This document shows, one piece after another, positions 46,230 through 55,073 of a DNA stretch of 64,000 nucleotides. Source of the stretch: Marinobacter fonticola (GTDB lineage Bacteria > Pseudomonadota > Gammaproteobacteria > Pseudomonadales > Oleiphilaceae); contig NZ_CP043042.1 of the NCBI RefSeq assembly GCF_008122265.1, forward strand, positions 2,790,001 to 2,854,000, in the 5' to 3' direction. Below the pieces are notes generated by a model. The model worked only from the letters and a program-made list of their open reading frames with translations. It did no database searches and had not been told where the DNA came from. Within the stretch, counting starts at the first letter, position 1; every line of letters begins with the position of its first letter. Made by a program: the position numbers and the translations under genes.

Positions 46230-47726
46230 TTATTGCGCATCTTGCGCAGGTTCAATGCGTTCTATACGGTAGCCTTCAGGTGTCTCCCGAAAGCCGAAGT
46301 TGACGCTCTGATCGGGGCCCAGGTCTCCCAAATCCACGGAATCGGCGATACCAAATGTCATCGTCATGGCTGGCCAACCAAGGTCGGGAATCGGGCCGTG
46401 ATCGAGGGTGACTGAGGTGCTGTCGCTATCGAGTTCCGTGATTCGGCCGACGCCCTGGATCAGCCTGGCAGGCGAGTCGTGTGAACCCGCATCGCCTGCA
46501 TTTTGCTTATCCGTTTCAAGCCGAAGCATGGCGGCCTCGAGGCTCGTTTCGGAGTCGATCAGGAACTGGGCGGACACGACCACCTGCTGTCCTTCTTTTA
46601 GCCCCTCGCGGATGACCACCCTGTCCCCCGCTTCCTGGCCGGTTGCGACCGGCACCGGGCGGAAGTAGCCTTCGTCTTCGGCCAGCAGCACGTGCTGACT
46701 ATCGCTGCGCTGGATCAGCGCCGTTCTGGGGATGGTCAGCAGGTCATCGCCGATGGGGGCATCCATCGTGAGAGTTACGAACATGTTGGGGCGCAGCCGG
46801 CCATCAGGATTGGGAACGCGCACCCGTGCCCGCAAAGTCCGGGTTTTGGCATCCAGCTCCGGGTAGACGTAGTCAATGGTGCCCTGCCATTGAGTGTCTG
46901 GCATGGAGGGTGTGGTGAATTCCACCGATTGGCCGGCAACGACGAGCCCGGCCTGGCGTTCGAAGAATTCGGCGATCACCCAGACCGAATCGCGGCTGCC
47001 GATGGCCATGATTTCGGTGTCCGGACGCACAAACATACCGGCACGGACCGGCAGAGCGGCCACATAGCCTGAACCGGGGGCGAACACGGTGATGCGCTCA
47101 CGGACCTTTCCTGTGCTTTTCAGGTTGGCAATTTGGGTATCTGTCATACCCAGGGCCCGTAGCTTGCCGCCCGTTGCTGTCGTCTCTGAGCCTCGTTTCA
47201 GGCGCTCGGACATCAGGAACTCATGCTGGGCATTGACCAGCTCCGGCGAATAGATCTCATACAGTGGCTCGCCGCGACGGACTTCCTCTCCCGGTGAGCG
47301 AATATGGAGAACCTCTACCCAACCGGCGATACGGCTGTGGACGTGGATCAGTTTGTCCTCGTCGTCGGCGACATAACCCACGGTACGGACCGGAATGGAG
47401 ACCGAACCTTGGGAGACCGACTGGGTTTTAACTCCCAGGTTGGTCCTGACAGCAGAGTTTATCTGCACCCCGCCATCGTCCCGGCCGGTGTCCTCTTCCG
47501 CATAAACGGGCACTAGATCCATTCCCATGGGGGACTTGCCCGGCTTATCCCGGCGGTAGTTGGAATCCATGGGGGCAACCCAGTACAAGGGCTCTTTATC
47601 GTCGGCCGATTTCCCGGCTGGACTGCTGGAATCGGCTGATTTGGACATTGGCATAGTTTGCTGACTGGTCAGCCAGCCAAGACCAAAGGCCATAGCGATC
47701 ACTATCGCCACCAGGGCAATGCGCAT
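46230..47726 (-). CDS. cusB: RND periplasmic adaptor CusB with fused CusF-like C-terminus
   Basis: A 498-residue membrane-fusion protein. The N-terminal membrane anchor is followed by a heavy-metal-binding segment (YWVAPMDSNYRRDKPGKSPMGM), barrel-sandwich and beta-barrel domains and a hairpin. From about residue 420 a CusF-like domain is fused (LDHGPIPDLGWPAMTM, same ligand spacing). The operon therefore has two CusF domains, one fused and one free. Confidence 0.92.
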   Translation of the reverse strand: MRIALVAIVIAMAFGLGWLTSQQTMPMSKSADSSSPAGKSADDKEPLYWVAPMDSNYRRDKPGKSPMGMDLVPVYAEEDTGRDDGGVQINSAVRTNLGVKTQSVSQGSVSIPVRTVGYVADDEDKLIHVHSRIAGWVEVLHIRSPGEEVRRGEPLYEIYSPELVNAQHEFLMSERLKRGSETTATGGKLRALGMTDTQIANLKSTGKVRERITVFAPGSGYVAALPVRAGMFVRPDTEIMAIGSRDSVWVIAEFFERQAGLVVAGQSVEFTTPSMPDTQWQGTIDYVYPELDAKTRTLRARVRVPNPDGRLRPNMFVTLTMDAPIGDDLLTIPRTALIQRSDSQHVLLAEDEGYFRPVPVATGQEAGDRVVIREGLKEGQQVVVSAQFLIDSETSLEAAMLRLETDKQNAGDAGSHDSPARLIQGVGRITELDSDSTSVTLDHGPIPDLGWPAMTMTFGIADSVDLGDLGPDQSVNFGFRETPEGYRIERIEPAQDAQ

Positions 47727-47815
47727 TGATGTTTCCTCGTTTAAAGCTCATGAGCGCTTATTCGTAGCCCACTACAGGCCCGTACGAACGTGCGAACAAA
47801 TCAAAAAGGCTCGGT

Positions 47816-48214
47816 TCAGGCTTTTGAGGAATTGGGGGGAGGTGTAAGGGTGTCGAGAATGATGCTGAGATAGCCGCCGCGGGGGCGGTGGTGTGCAGGG
47901 CCAGAGGAAGATTGCGCCGGCAAATCCGCCTTTTCAGGAACCAGTACAGACAGCATGCCACCGCAACTACCCAAATTGGCAGCCAGGGCACAGTCCGCCG
48001 TTGCCATATCACCACAGGCCATGTCTTGTTCCAAATGCGCGGTAGTGGTGTCTAAACCGGTGTTGTCGCAGCAATCCGTCATGGCCACCTGGTGGGCCTT
48101 GAGAGAAGGTTCCGTTGGATCTGCCTTAAATTGCCCGAACGCCAGCACCGGCTGCATTGCCATGATCAGCAACAGCAGGTGAATAACAGCTTGGCGAATT
48201 GTTTGGTGGGGCAA
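47816..48214 (-). CDS. cysteine/histidine-rich secreted protein, first gene of the cus operon
   Basis: A 132-residue protein with a signal-peptide-like N-terminus (VIHLLLLIMAMQPVLAFG) and several cysteines (TDCCDNTG, MACGDM, ADCALA, GSCGG) plus histidines near HHRPRGGY. No family recognised. It is the first gene after the MerR-type promoter and precedes cusB by about 90 bases, so a periplasmic metal-binding role is likely but unproven. Confidence 0.7.
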   Translation of the reverse strand: MPHQTIRQAVIHLLLLIMAMQPVLAFGQFKADPTEPSLKAHQVAMTDCCDNTGLDTTTAHLEQDMACGDMATADCALAANLGSCGGMLSVLVPEKADLPAQSSSGPAHHRPRGGYLSIILDTLTPPPNSSKA

Positions 48215-48253
48215 GAGGAGTGACTCAGGTGATTGAGTTTAAATAAGTTTTCG

Positions 48254-48284
48254 AGATAGTAAGGTGCAGCTACCACAAGGTCAA
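48254..48284 (-). promoter_or_regulatory. MerR-type promoter of the cus operon
   Basis: On the minus strand TTGACC, a 19-base spacer and CTATCT form a MerR-activated promoter geometry, 40 bases before the cysteine-rich gene. The -35 starts TTGACCTT, like the other two MerR-type promoters at 57864 and 59359. Confidence 0.68.
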
Positions 48285-48307
48285 GCAGTAAATTGTACGG
48301 TTTGGCA

Positions 48308-48712
48308 CTAGCTCCACTGGCCTATTAATTTTTGGACATTCTCCCCATTAGGGACTCCGCCTGGCCTATGTTGCCATTCCTCAACTGCAGCTTTCATGTC
48401 GTCACGAAGTTGCTTAAGCTCGTTTAATTCCTGCTCCAGTCTGAGCAGACGGTCTGCAAATAATTCCTTCAGATTGCCGCTAGCAACGCCGCCATCTTCC
48501 ATCGTTTGATCCAGAATGACTCTGACTTCATTCAGGTTCAGACCCAATTTATTAGCCGCACGAATAAAACGTAAACGGCTTAGGTCTTTCGAATCATACA
48601 CGTGGTAGCCATTACAGGGATTTGTCCGCGGTCGGAGTAACCCTTCGCGCCTATAAAAACGAACAGTGTCCGCGGAGACATCCGCCAATCTCGCAATTTC
48701 TTTAACTTTCAC
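48308..48712 (-). CDS. MerR-family regulator of the cus operon, atypical effector region
   Basis: A 134-residue MerR protein with VKEIARLADVSADTVRFYRR and a long dimer helix. It lies immediately upstream of the cus promoter on the same strand. The C-terminal metal loop, where CueR-type proteins have two cysteines about 8-10 residues apart, reads HRPGGVPNGENVQK and has none. The only cysteine is in the winged helix (NPCNGY). It may sense metal differently or a different ligand. Confidence 0.85.
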   Translation of the reverse strand: MKVKEIARLADVSADTVRFYRREGLLRPRTNPCNGYHVYDSKDLSRLRFIRAANKLGLNLNEVRVILDQTMEDGGVASGNLKELFADRLLRLEQELNELKQLRDDMKAAVEEWQHRPGGVPNGENVQKLIGQWS

Positions 48713-48867
48713 AGCGCCAACCTCCTCTGAACGTTCTTCGTAGTAGCCCGCGAGCCATCAATACGATCTTGTCCGCAGGGAATCCGTGCCCATATGTACT
48801 TTGGGTTAGATGGCAAGTGAAAGTTCCTTCCCACGCGCCCGGCTCCCGCAATCAGATAGCCTCATGT

Positions 48868-49569
48868 TCAGTGCATGGCGCCCATGGCTTGCAAGTGCCA
48901 CAGTTGCCAGGCGGCAAACGAGATGATCAGCAGCGCTGCCACTGTGCGTGTCGTTGGGTTCTGGATCCAGCCTGAGATACGCCGTGCTGCCATGCCGGTT
49001 GCCAGCACCGTCGGCAGGGTTCCAAGCCCGAACGCACCCATCAGTGCGGCGCCCTGCAGGGGTTCCGCAATCGCAAGACTCCAGGCGAGCATTGAGTAAA
49101 TTAATCCACAGGGCATCCATCCCCAGACTGCGCCCAAACCAAATGCCTGGCGGACCCTGACAACGGGCATAAACCGCTTTCCGATAGGAGCTACGATATC
49201 CCAGGCATAGCGGCCCAAGGACTCGATACGAACCAGCCCCTTCCACCAATTGGCGATATATAGCGCCATCAATATCAACATGACGGCAGCCACTATTCTC
49301 AGCACAAGAGCAACACCATCCAGCGCATGGCTGAGCCCGGCACCGACTAAACCGACAAGAGCTCCGACGACCATGTAACTGGAGATGCGGCCTGCATTAA
49401 ACCCCAGCAACAATCCAAATACACGGTGAGGCCGACTCACCTCGCGAGGCACCGAAAAGGTCAGCGCGCCCATGATACCGCCGCACATTCCAATACAGTG
49501 CGCACCCCCAAGGAGACCGAAAACAAAGGCGGCCGCAAAGGGGGAGAAACCAAATATAGAAGGATCCAT
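48868..49569 (-). CDS. SafE/DsbD-like sulfite exporter family membrane protein
   Basis: A 233-residue protein with about six membrane segments and the conserved GGAHCIGMCGG near residue 24 and WMPCGLIYSML near residue 150. Members occur by copper-efflux and cytochrome oxidase assembly genes; copper transport is suspected but not settled. It is 155 bases from the MerR gene and has no close partner upstream. Confidence 0.82.
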   Translation of the reverse strand: MDPSIFGFSPFAAAFVFGLLGGAHCIGMCGGIMGALTFSVPREVSRPHRVFGLLLGFNAGRISSYMVVGALVGLVGAGLSHALDGVALVLRIVAAVMLILMALYIANWWKGLVRIESLGRYAWDIVAPIGKRFMPVVRVRQAFGLGAVWGWMPCGLIYSMLAWSLAIAEPLQGAALMGAFGLGTLPTVLATGMAARRISGWIQNPTTRTVAALLIISFAAWQLWHLQAMGAMH

Positions 49570-49694
49570 CTGTTATTCTCAAAAGCGAGCTGTATTAATC
49601 ATCCGCGCCATCACCTGTTAACGTCTCGTACGAATACACTCGACCGTAAAGCCTTGCGCATAAACCGGACACCACGTGAGGCGACCCAGCTTGG

Positions 49695-50426
49695 TCATTG
49701 TGGCTCATGCTCAGCAACCACGAAGAACAAACGGTCAGTGAAGCGGACCTGATCTCTGTCAAGCTGGCTGTCGACTTCTAGGATACCGTCCTCAATTTCA
49801 CCGGGAGTAAAGCCTGCGAGACTCGACATAAACCGAGCCCGAAGCATTGCATACCAGCGCTCCTTCGGGATCTGGACGTGGTACTGCTCCGTGTTTGTCA
49901 CAGCTCTGAGACCTGAACTGGAGATTTCATCGAGAAGAATTTCAAGTTCCGGCTGGCTCTCTGAAAAGGCCGTCATCGCCCGTTTAAAAAGGGGAAGCTC
50001 CGGCAAACTGGGCCGAGTCACCACCAAAACACGGCCATCGGGCCTTAAACTTGAGCTTATTTTCTCCCAAAAATTCTGACGATTCCGGACGTGATGGATC
50101 GATTCCTTGATAAGAATCCGGTCCATTGGCACCTGCCTATGGGCAAACGTTTCAGCAGATTCACAATATGTCTGGAGGCCTCGGTACCGCCCTGCGTTCA
50201 AGAGCATGGCGTCGGAGGGATCCACGCATATGGCGTCAGACTCAAGCGGCACGCCCAGCTTCAGGAGGTGAGCAAATATACCGGTTCCACCTCCCAGGTC
50301 CGCGAATTTACTATTCCTTCGCATACTCAAATGCCCAAGAGTCTTGGTCAGCATCCAGTCCCGGTAGCCATCGGTTAAAAGCCAGAGATCATCATAGTCC
50401 CCGGCAATCCTTGAAAAAGCTGACAT
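49695..50426 (-). CDS. class I SAM-dependent methyltransferase
   Basis: A 243-residue cytoplasmic methyltransferase with motif I ADLGGGTGIFAHLLKLG and a later DRILIKESIHHV. ATG 50426 is chosen over the open frame to 50465 because of GGAGAG. The substrate is unknown; no As(III) cysteine set is present, so it is not an obvious ArsM. Confidence 0.82.
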   Translation of the reverse strand: MSAFSRIAGDYDDLWLLTDGYRDWMLTKTLGHLSMRRNSKFADLGGGTGIFAHLLKLGVPLESDAICVDPSDAMLLNAGRYRGLQTYCESAETFAHRQVPMDRILIKESIHHVRNRQNFWEKISSSLRPDGRVLVVTRPSLPELPLFKRAMTAFSESQPELEILLDEISSSGLRAVTNTEQYHVQIPKERWYAMLRARFMSSLAGFTPGEIEDGILEVDSQLDRDQVRFTDRLFFVVAEHEPQ

Positions 50427-50632
50427 CACAATCTCTCCAATGAAGCGGTTCTCGACACACCACACGCACCCGCCTATTCGGCCAGAGACTTCAAGGCCGG
50501 CACGGCTGAAGATGCGCTTCTGGCGGTACTGCGGGGCCTAGCGACCTTTCAGGCTGGACGGAGCAATGACATTCAATCGCTCGTCGAGCAGGCCGATGTT
50601 CATTTGAACCTCCTTTTTATCGGTCTCTGTCA

Positions 50633-51532
50633 CTAGTCCCAAACTGCGCCATCAAAGGCATCAAGAGGTATCTTCAAATAGCGCCGACCATTGTCTTCGG
50701 GCTCGGGCAATTCACCGCCACGTATGTTCACCTGCAGCGCATGGAGGAGAAGCTTGGGCATGGGGAGCTCTTTGTCACGCTCGTTCCGCATGGCGATGTA
50801 TCCATCTTCAGTCTGATCACCCATCAGGTGCTTGTTGGTTTCCCGCTGTTCGCGCACGGTACTCTCCCACCTTGCCTCTCGGCCGCCCGGTCGATAGTCA
50901 TGGCCGGTAAATAGCCGGGTCTCGTCGGGCAGGGCCAGAATCTCCTGAATGGATTGCCAGAGCTGGCGGGCATCGCCACCCGGAAAATCGGCGCGGGCAG
51001 TACCGCTATCAGGCTGGAAAAGCGTGTCGTGCACAAAAGCCGCATCACCCAGTAAATAGGTAACTGACGCCAGCGTATGGCCGGGAGAAAACAATACCCT
51101 GCCCTGAATTGACCCCACCCGGACCACATCGCCGTCCGCAAAAAGATGGTCCCATTGACGGCCATCGGCAGGAAAAACAGGCCAATTGTAAAGGTCCTTC
51201 CATAGTGCCTGCACGTCTTTTACATAGGTGCCTATCCCCGTTGGCGCCCCTGTTTTCTCTTTCAGATAGTGTGCGGCGGACATATGGTCGGCATGAGGAT
51301 GAGTATCCAATATCCATTCAACCTCGAGCCCCTGCTCTGCTATGTATGCCAGGATCTCATCGGCAAGATGAAATGCTGTCGAGCCGGATTTCTCATCGAA
51401 ATCAAGAACCGGATCGATAATGGCGCACTTTAGGGTTCTCGTGTCGGTAACTACGTACTGGATACTAGACGACAGTGGATCATAGAAGCCTGCTACATCA
51501 GGTTGTCCAGAAGAACATCTGAAGTTCTGCAT
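50633..51532 (-). CDS. MBL-fold hydrolase, persulfide dioxygenase/ETHE1-like
   Basis: A 299-residue metallo-beta-lactamase-fold protein with the metal motif THPHADHMSAAHYLK (HxHxDH) and later FSPGHT and FTGHDYRPGG. The pattern fits glutathione persulfide dioxygenases (Blh/ETHE1), which oxidise sulfane sulfur. It is the last gene of the minus-strand redox run, and sulfur handling fits the thiol neighbours. Confidence 0.82.
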   Translation of the reverse strand: MQNFRCSSGQPDVAGFYDPLSSSIQYVVTDTRTLKCAIIDPVLDFDEKSGSTAFHLADEILAYIAEQGLEVEWILDTHPHADHMSAAHYLKEKTGAPTGIGTYVKDVQALWKDLYNWPVFPADGRQWDHLFADGDVVRVGSIQGRVLFSPGHTLASVTYLLGDAAFVHDTLFQPDSGTARADFPGGDARQLWQSIQEILALPDETRLFTGHDYRPGGREARWESTVREQRETNKHLMGDQTEDGYIAMRNERDKELPMPKLLLHALQVNIRGGELPEPEDNGRRYLKIPLDAFDGAVWD

Positions 51533-51646
51533 AAGGCGCCCCCTTGCAAAGTTGATAATGGTTATGGATGACCGAGCATCGTCTTAAGCGGTTTCTTTGG
51601 CGTCTACAGACGAGCACTTCCTCGACGCAGTACTCTTCCCTGTGTG

Positions 51647-52303
51647 TCAGCCCAGCCCCGAGCGGGACTTGCCAATGAGTTTTGCAAGTCGGCCGACTCT
51701 TGGAATAAACCTCGGCACATCCTGCTGGTAGGTTCGGTACTCCTCCCCAAACCGCTCAATCACCTTTCGCTCTTCATGGCGTGCGAGCAGGCTATAGGCG
51801 AGAACGATGATGGGGAACAGACTAACGGAGAACAGCGTCGGCCAATGCACAATTCCCTCCCCGAACAGGATGAGAAAAAGGCCCGTATATTGAGGATGCC
51901 TCACGACGCTATAGAGTCCATCCGTAGCAAGGCGATCTTGTTGGTGTGCACGGTGAAGTTCTCGCCATCCCTGCAGAAAAATACCGATGCCAGTCACAGC
52001 CAGAGCATAGCCGAGCAGCATCGCGACGAGCATACCCATCTCGCCGATACCGAGCAGCGAAGACCAGAGATTCGCACTGAGCTCACTACCGTCCAAGTCA
52101 AAGAACCGCACGAGCAAATAGACAGTGAGAGGGAAGCCGTACATCTCTGCATACAATGCGATAATAAATGCTTGCACCACCCCGGCACTGCCCCACTCCC
52201 GCCATGTCCTGGGAGCGAGCCAACGATACATGACCCAGGAGATCAGGACGATCATGATCGCCGCTATACCCCAGGCTCCGGAATGAGCAATAGTTTCTTT
52301 CAT
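51647..52303 (-). CDS. isoprenylcysteine methyltransferase-like (ICMT/PEMT) membrane protein
   Basis: A 218-residue protein with about five membrane segments and the C-terminal family motif VVRHPQYTGLFLILFGEG with EERKVIERFGEEYRTYQ. It methylates an unknown small substrate. It follows lgt after 42 bases in the same direction. Confidence 0.85.
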   Translation of the reverse strand: MKETIAHSGAWGIAAIMIVLISWVMYRWLAPRTWREWGSAGVVQAFIIALYAEMYGFPLTVYLLVRFFDLDGSELSANLWSSLLGIGEMGMLVAMLLGYALAVTGIGIFLQGWRELHRAHQQDRLATDGLYSVVRHPQYTGLFLILFGEGIVHWPTLFSVSLFPIIVLAYSLLARHEERKVIERFGEEYRTYQQDVPRFIPRVGRLAKLIGKSRSGLG

Positions 52304-52345
52304 GTTAAATTTCCTCGTGAGTCAACAAACAAGCAAAGACAGCTT

Positions 52346-53149
52346 TTATCTGGCTGTCACCGCCTCCGCTTTATTGATCGGTTGACGTCTTGACCAGGCC
52401 ATTAATGCAAGGCCTCCGAGGATCATAGGCAGGGTTAACAACTGCCCCATGGTCACCCAGCCGAGGGCGATGAACCCCAGTTGCGGGTCGGGGAGGCGGA
52501 CAAACTCGACCGCAAAACGGAAAATTCCGTAGAGCAACAGGAATAGGCCGGACGTTGCGCCCATCCGACGAGGGTGGCGTGAGAACCACCACAGCACAAC
52601 AAACAACACAACACCTTCCAGTGCAAACTCATACAGTGACGACGGGTGGCGTGGCGCCTCCCCCATATTCGGGAACACCATGGCCCAGGGCATGTCACTG
52701 ACCCGCCCCGGGAGCTCGTGATTGATAAAATTGCCAAGGCGCCCTGCCCCCAGGCCAATCGGCACCAGGGGTGCGATAAAGTCCGTGAGTTGAAAAAACC
52801 GCAGGTTTTGCTTTCGGGCGAAGACCAAGGCTGCAACCAATACCCCGGTAAAGCCTCCGTGAAAACTCATGCCCCCTTCCCAGACTTTGAACAACCAAAG
52901 CGGATTCTCCGCCAATTTGTCGAAGCCATAGAACAGCGCATAACCCACGCGACCACCCAGGACGACGCCGATTGCGCAGTAGAAGATCAAGTCTTCAACG
53001 TCTTTGTGGCTCAGCCCCACGCGGTGGGCCCGGCGGCGACCCAGCCACCAGGCCGCGAGAAAACCAACAAGGTACATCAGGCCGTACCAATGGATCTGTA
53101 GTGGGCCCAGTGAGATGGCTACCGGGTCAATTTGCGGGTATTGAAGCAT
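52346..53149 (-). CDS. lgt: prolipoprotein diacylglyceryl transferase
   Basis: A 267-residue multi-pass membrane enzyme with the family motifs HGGFTG and the signature [14 protein letters not shown]. It transfers diacylglycerol to the lipobox cysteine. It is probably a second copy, carried with a second lspA at 57914-58426. It follows ccmI after 39 bases. Confidence 0.93.
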   Translation of the reverse strand: MLQYPQIDPVAISLGPLQIHWYGLMYLVGFLAAWWLGRRRAHRVGLSHKDVEDLIFYCAIGVVLGGRVGYALFYGFDKLAENPLWLFKVWEGGMSFHGGFTGVLVAALVFARKQNLRFFQLTDFIAPLVPIGLGAGRLGNFINHELPGRVSDMPWAMVFPNMGEAPRHPSSLYEFALEGVVLFVVLWWFSRHPRRMGATSGLFLLLYGIFRFAVEFVRLPDPQLGFIALGWVTMGQLLTLPMILGGLALMAWSRRQPINKAEAVTAR

Positions 53150-53188
53150 AGGCTTTCCTGATTGAGTGTTTGAAAGTACGTTCAGGTT

Positions 53189-54079
53189 CTAATCAACAAG
53201 CCGCTCGGCTTCATTGGCGGACCGTTCCAGCCGCTGTTTGGCAACAGCGATACCTTCACGAATGGCTGCGGCGGACTCGTCATCGTCAAAGCCAGCCATC
53301 GCCCGGCGCCAGAACTCGATCGCCTGTTTATAGCGGCCGTCGTCAAAGGCCTCTACCCCCAATAGACCCAGCACCGTCGGCTGACGCGGATCCTTGTCGA
53401 GGATTTCATCTACCAGCGCCTGCACCTTATCGGTCAAGGTGCGCCCGGCGGTAAAAAACTTAATCTGCGCCAACTGGGCCAGCAGATCGGCTCTGCGGCC
53501 TTCCAGTTCGATAAGTCGTTCCAGCGCACGAATCGCCAGAACTGGCTGGCCGCTCTGCTGGTATAGCGGAAACAGCAATGTCCAAACCTTGGGATTGTCC
53601 GGCTGAGTCTCGGCCTGCTCTTCGAGCCGTTCAACCAGCTTCGCCAGTGAGGCATTGGGTGAGTTGAGCACCTCCTGCTGCGCGTCATACAGAGCCAGAT
53701 CGCCGTCGGCGCCCACCCATTGATACCCGATTACGCTGGCAACGATCACAGCCATCATCACCAGCGGTATTACAAAACGTCCGGACAGGGGCTGCCTGAG
53801 AGGCGCGCGACGTCGGGTCTCGGTATCTTCCAATAGATTGCGATCAAGCTCGATACGGCTTTCTTCAAAGCGTGCAGCCTCAATCTCGCCGCGCTCGCGG
53901 GCCCTTTCCAGCGCAGCGAGCCGCCGCTCATAGACTGCCAAATTCTGCTCTTCAGCATGATCATCAGCTTCAAACCTTTGCTGCCGGGCATGGGTCATCC
54001 TTGTTCGCCGCAACGGTAAACTCAGGAACCACAACACCAGTAGCAGCAGTGGGGCGATACCCAGCCAGAGCATGGTCAT
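53189..54079 (-). CDS. ccmI: cytochrome c biogenesis protein CcmI
   Basis: A 296-residue protein with two N-terminal membrane segments, a cytoplasmic coiled coil (NLAVYERRLAALERARERGE) and periplasmic TPR repeats (KVWTLLFPLYQQSGQPVLAI). It delivers apocytochrome c to the heme lyase. ATG 54079 has GGAGGA upstream and overlaps ccmH by 4 bases. Confidence 0.9.
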   Translation of the reverse strand: MTMLWLGIAPLLLLVLWFLSLPLRRTRMTHARQQRFEADDHAEEQNLAVYERRLAALERARERGEIEAARFEESRIELDRNLLEDTETRRRAPLRQPLSGRFVIPLVMMAVIVASVIGYQWVGADGDLALYDAQQEVLNSPNASLAKLVERLEEQAETQPDNPKVWTLLFPLYQQSGQPVLAIRALERLIELEGRRADLLAQLAQIKFFTAGRTLTDKVQALVDEILDKDPRQPTVLGLLGVEAFDDGRYKQAIEFWRRAMAGFDDDESAAAIREGIAVAKQRLERSANEAERLVD

Positions 54080-54558
54080 TCTGTTTCCTCCCGGTGACGA
54101 TGGATGAGAGAAGCCAGGCGCGTGCGCTCCTCTTCCGAGAGGGCTCGAACTCGCCTGTGTCTGCGCGCTCGGACAAATGCAGTCACAACCAGGCCACCAC
54201 CTACCATCATTGTTGCCGGCAACGCCCACAGCAGCCAGGTACGCCCATCAAGGCGCGGGTTGTAGAGTACGAACTCACCAAAACGATCAACCATGAAATC
54301 GAGGATCTCCTTGTCAGAACGCCCCTCGCGAAGCAGGAACGCAACCCGCTCCCGCATATCGCCGGCTACCGGTGAATTGGAACTGTCTATGGCTTGAGCA
54401 TCACATTTAGGGCAGCGTAATGAAGCTGTGATATCGCGGTAACGCTCCGCCATCACCGGATTCTCGAAAGTACGTGCGTCGATAGCTGGAGCAGCCATAG
54501 ATTGGAATATCGGCAGCAAAAAAAAGAGTAGTACGCAGGAGCGGGCTATTAGCGCCAT
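54076..54558 (-). CDS. ccmH: cytochrome c biogenesis protein CcmH
   Basis: A 160-residue protein with a signal sequence, the redox motif LRCPKCDAQ and one C-terminal membrane anchor near residue 110. It keeps apocytochrome thiols reduced for heme attachment. It overlaps ccmG and ccmI, so the genes are coupled. Confidence 0.92.
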   Translation of the reverse strand: MALIARSCVLLFFLLPIFQSMAAPAIDARTFENPVMAERYRDITASLRCPKCDAQAIDSSNSPVAGDMRERVAFLLREGRSDKEILDFMVDRFGEFVLYNPRLDGRTWLLWALPATMMVGGGLVVTAFVRARRHRRVRALSEEERTRLASLIHRHREETE

Positions 54559-55073
54559 TTCTCTACCTCCGCCATGACTTCCTCCACCTGGGCGGGCGTG
54601 ATGTACCCAATGTGCTTGTAGCGAACGATACCGTCTGCGTCGACCAGGAAGGTTTCCGGTACGCCGTATACGCCAAGTTCAAAACCTAAGTCACCGGCAG
54701 GATCGAAGATATTAACCTCGAAAGGCTTTCCAAACTCTTCAAGAAACTGTCGTCCAAGGTCACGGGTATCTTTATAGTTGATGCCGACCATCTGCACGCC
54801 GCGTTCGGAGAGTTCCAGTAACTGAGGCATCTCCTCCTTGCAGGTCGGGCACCAGGAGGCCCAGACATTGACCAGAGAAACCCGTCCGTGCAGCAGGGAT
54901 TCATCGACCTCAGCATCGGGATCCTCCAGCGTCGAGAGCGTGAATGACGGAAATTCCCGGCCCAGCAACGCAGACTCGCGCCCGCTTGGGTCGAGCGACA
55001 GCCCCCGGTAAAGAAAGAAGGCCAGACCAAGGAACACCAGAAAAGGGAGCAGCAGCAACAGCCGGCGTTTCAT
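54549..55073 (-). CDS. ccmG: thiol:disulfide oxidoreductase CcmG (DsbE)
   Basis: A 174-residue thioredoxin-fold protein anchored by one N-terminal membrane segment, with the active site WASWCPTCKEEMPQL and cis-Pro loop GVPETFL. It reduces CcmH or apocytochrome. ATG 55073 matches the family start and overlaps ccmF by 4 bases. Confidence 0.93.
   Translation of the reverse strand: MKRRLLLLLPFLVFLGLAFFLYRGLSLDPSGRESALLGREFPSFTLSTLEDPDAEVDESLLHGRVSLVNVWASWCPTCKEEMPQLLELSERGVQMVGINYKDTRDLGRQFLEEFGKPFEVNIFDPAGDLGFELGVYGVPETFLVDADGIVRYKHIGYITPAQVEEVMAEVEKWR

Noticed and set aside
50538..50603. A 21-codon frame with a near-perfect AAGGAGG ribosome site on the minus strand
   Set aside because: Too short to support as a gene; it may be a leader peptide or the remnant of a lost gene. 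The rest of the gap 50466-50632 shows nothing I can assign.
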